Source of the DNA: Elgaria multicarinata webbii
Taxonomy: Eukaryota; Chordata; Lepidosauria; Squamata; Anguidae
Direction: 5' to 3'
Assembly: GCF_023053635.1 (NCBI RefSeq)
Contig: NC_086183.1
Span: 29,213,501-29,277,500 of the forward strand
Length of the DNA stretch: 64,000 bases
The translations under genes and the position numbers were made by a program. The notes under the pieces were generated by a model. That model was not told where the DNA came from. It saw nothing but the letters and a program-made list of their open reading frames with translations, and did not search any database. Positions 63,346-64,000 of this stretch are shown here, piece after piece (within the stretch, counting starts at the first letter, position 1; each line of letters opens with the position of its first letter).

Positions 63346-64000
63346 GTACGTTCTTCCCTGCCCTCGTCTCTTCATCCCAAGAAGCTTACACGTGTCCACC
63401 GAGAAAAACACACATGCAAATTCACATTCTTCCATGGCTACCAGAAGACAAATTGCATTAATCTGTACATTTCCGCTATTTTGACATGCTCAGAGGGTTT
63501 GTTTTCCAAGTCCTCTTGATGTGAATAATAAGCTACCTTTACAGACCATCCACCTGTAAAGGGTTGTCTGTAATAAGCATGCTTGGATCTTTTGATCAGG
63601 CCTGGGTGATGAAATCAGGTTTATAGGTGGATAATTTTGTCCTTACTATGGCAGATCCTATAAATGTCTCCTCCAATGTGGCACCTACAGGCACCTGCCT
63701 TGGCTTCCAAGGCCCCCCCTGCCCTCTTCATTTTATTTATATAATATAACATAAATATCCCACTGGACTAGGCCACTGCGAAGTAAACCGCTGGCCTCCA
63801 ATCCCCCCTGCTGGTCACTTTCTTTCATATTCTTAGGAAATGTATCTGGCAGGCAGCTGAATCTTCACTGGTGCTTCTCTTAGGAGGGTACTTAGCTGCC
63901 CGCAACAAACTTTTGGACTGGGAACTTAGTGGTTCTACACTCGCTGCCGGGTAAGCAGGAGGTGGGGATGTGAATTGGGGAGCGGAAAAAGAGAGGGACA
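63346..64000. other. Right edge, nothing recognised
   Basis: No gene or clear repeat was found in the last 650 bp. Confidence 0.35.

Overview
This is vertebrate nuclear DNA, most likely from a squamate reptile (lizard or snake). Its repeats are of the kinds known from squamates: CR1 and L2 LINE 3' ends, an L1 piece, a Bov-B-type 3' tail, tRNA-derived SINEs and many short DNA transposons. The few host genes have introns with GT/AG borders. The species call is inferred from this repeat profile and not from any species-specific marker.

Host genes, left to right. (1) The last coding exon of an apolipoprotein C-I gene (APOC1, + strand, 2376-2448) with its polyadenylation signal; its earlier exons are not in the window. 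(2) A complete apolipoprotein C-II gene (APOC2, + strand, coding exons 11771-11834, 13098-13272 and 16713-16803), keeping the residues used for lipoprotein lipase activation. (3) A complete five-exon trypsinogen gene (+ strand, 21473-28886) with TATA box, enteropeptidase site, catalytic triad and Asp189. (4) On the minus strand, a divergent CXC chemokine receptor related to CXCR3 (main coding exon 36069-35035). (5) Also on the minus strand, CXCR3 itself (main coding exon 44835-43705). APOC1 and APOC2 are the conserved apolipoprotein cluster, known in mammals as APOE-C1-C4-C2. I found no convincing APOC4 between them. What follows APOC2 (trypsinogen, then two chemokine receptors) is not the mammalian order.

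The rest is transposable elements. An L2 LINE with reverse transcriptase lies at 7.5-9.4 kb on the minus strand. At least eight short terminal-inverted-repeat families are present. Three or four have 8-bp target duplications, which marks them as hAT-type: TAGGGTGACC foldbacks, a 421-bp TAGGGTGACC family, a TAGGGATGTGC family and a 126-bp foldback. Others have 3-bp duplications (TTA, CAA, TGA, TCT, CTT), which suggests PIF/Harbinger or a related group. Nested insertions are common and can be read in order from their target duplications, including one three-level nest at 55.3-55.8 kb. Two elements have grown large internal arrays: a 30-bp tandem repeat at 15.5-16.0 kb inside APOC2 intron 2, and a GGA-rich tract in a 921-bp foldback at 58.9-59.8 kb. 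Two possible fossil LTRs are noted with low to moderate confidence. Right of CXCR3 (45-64 kb) I recognise no host gene.
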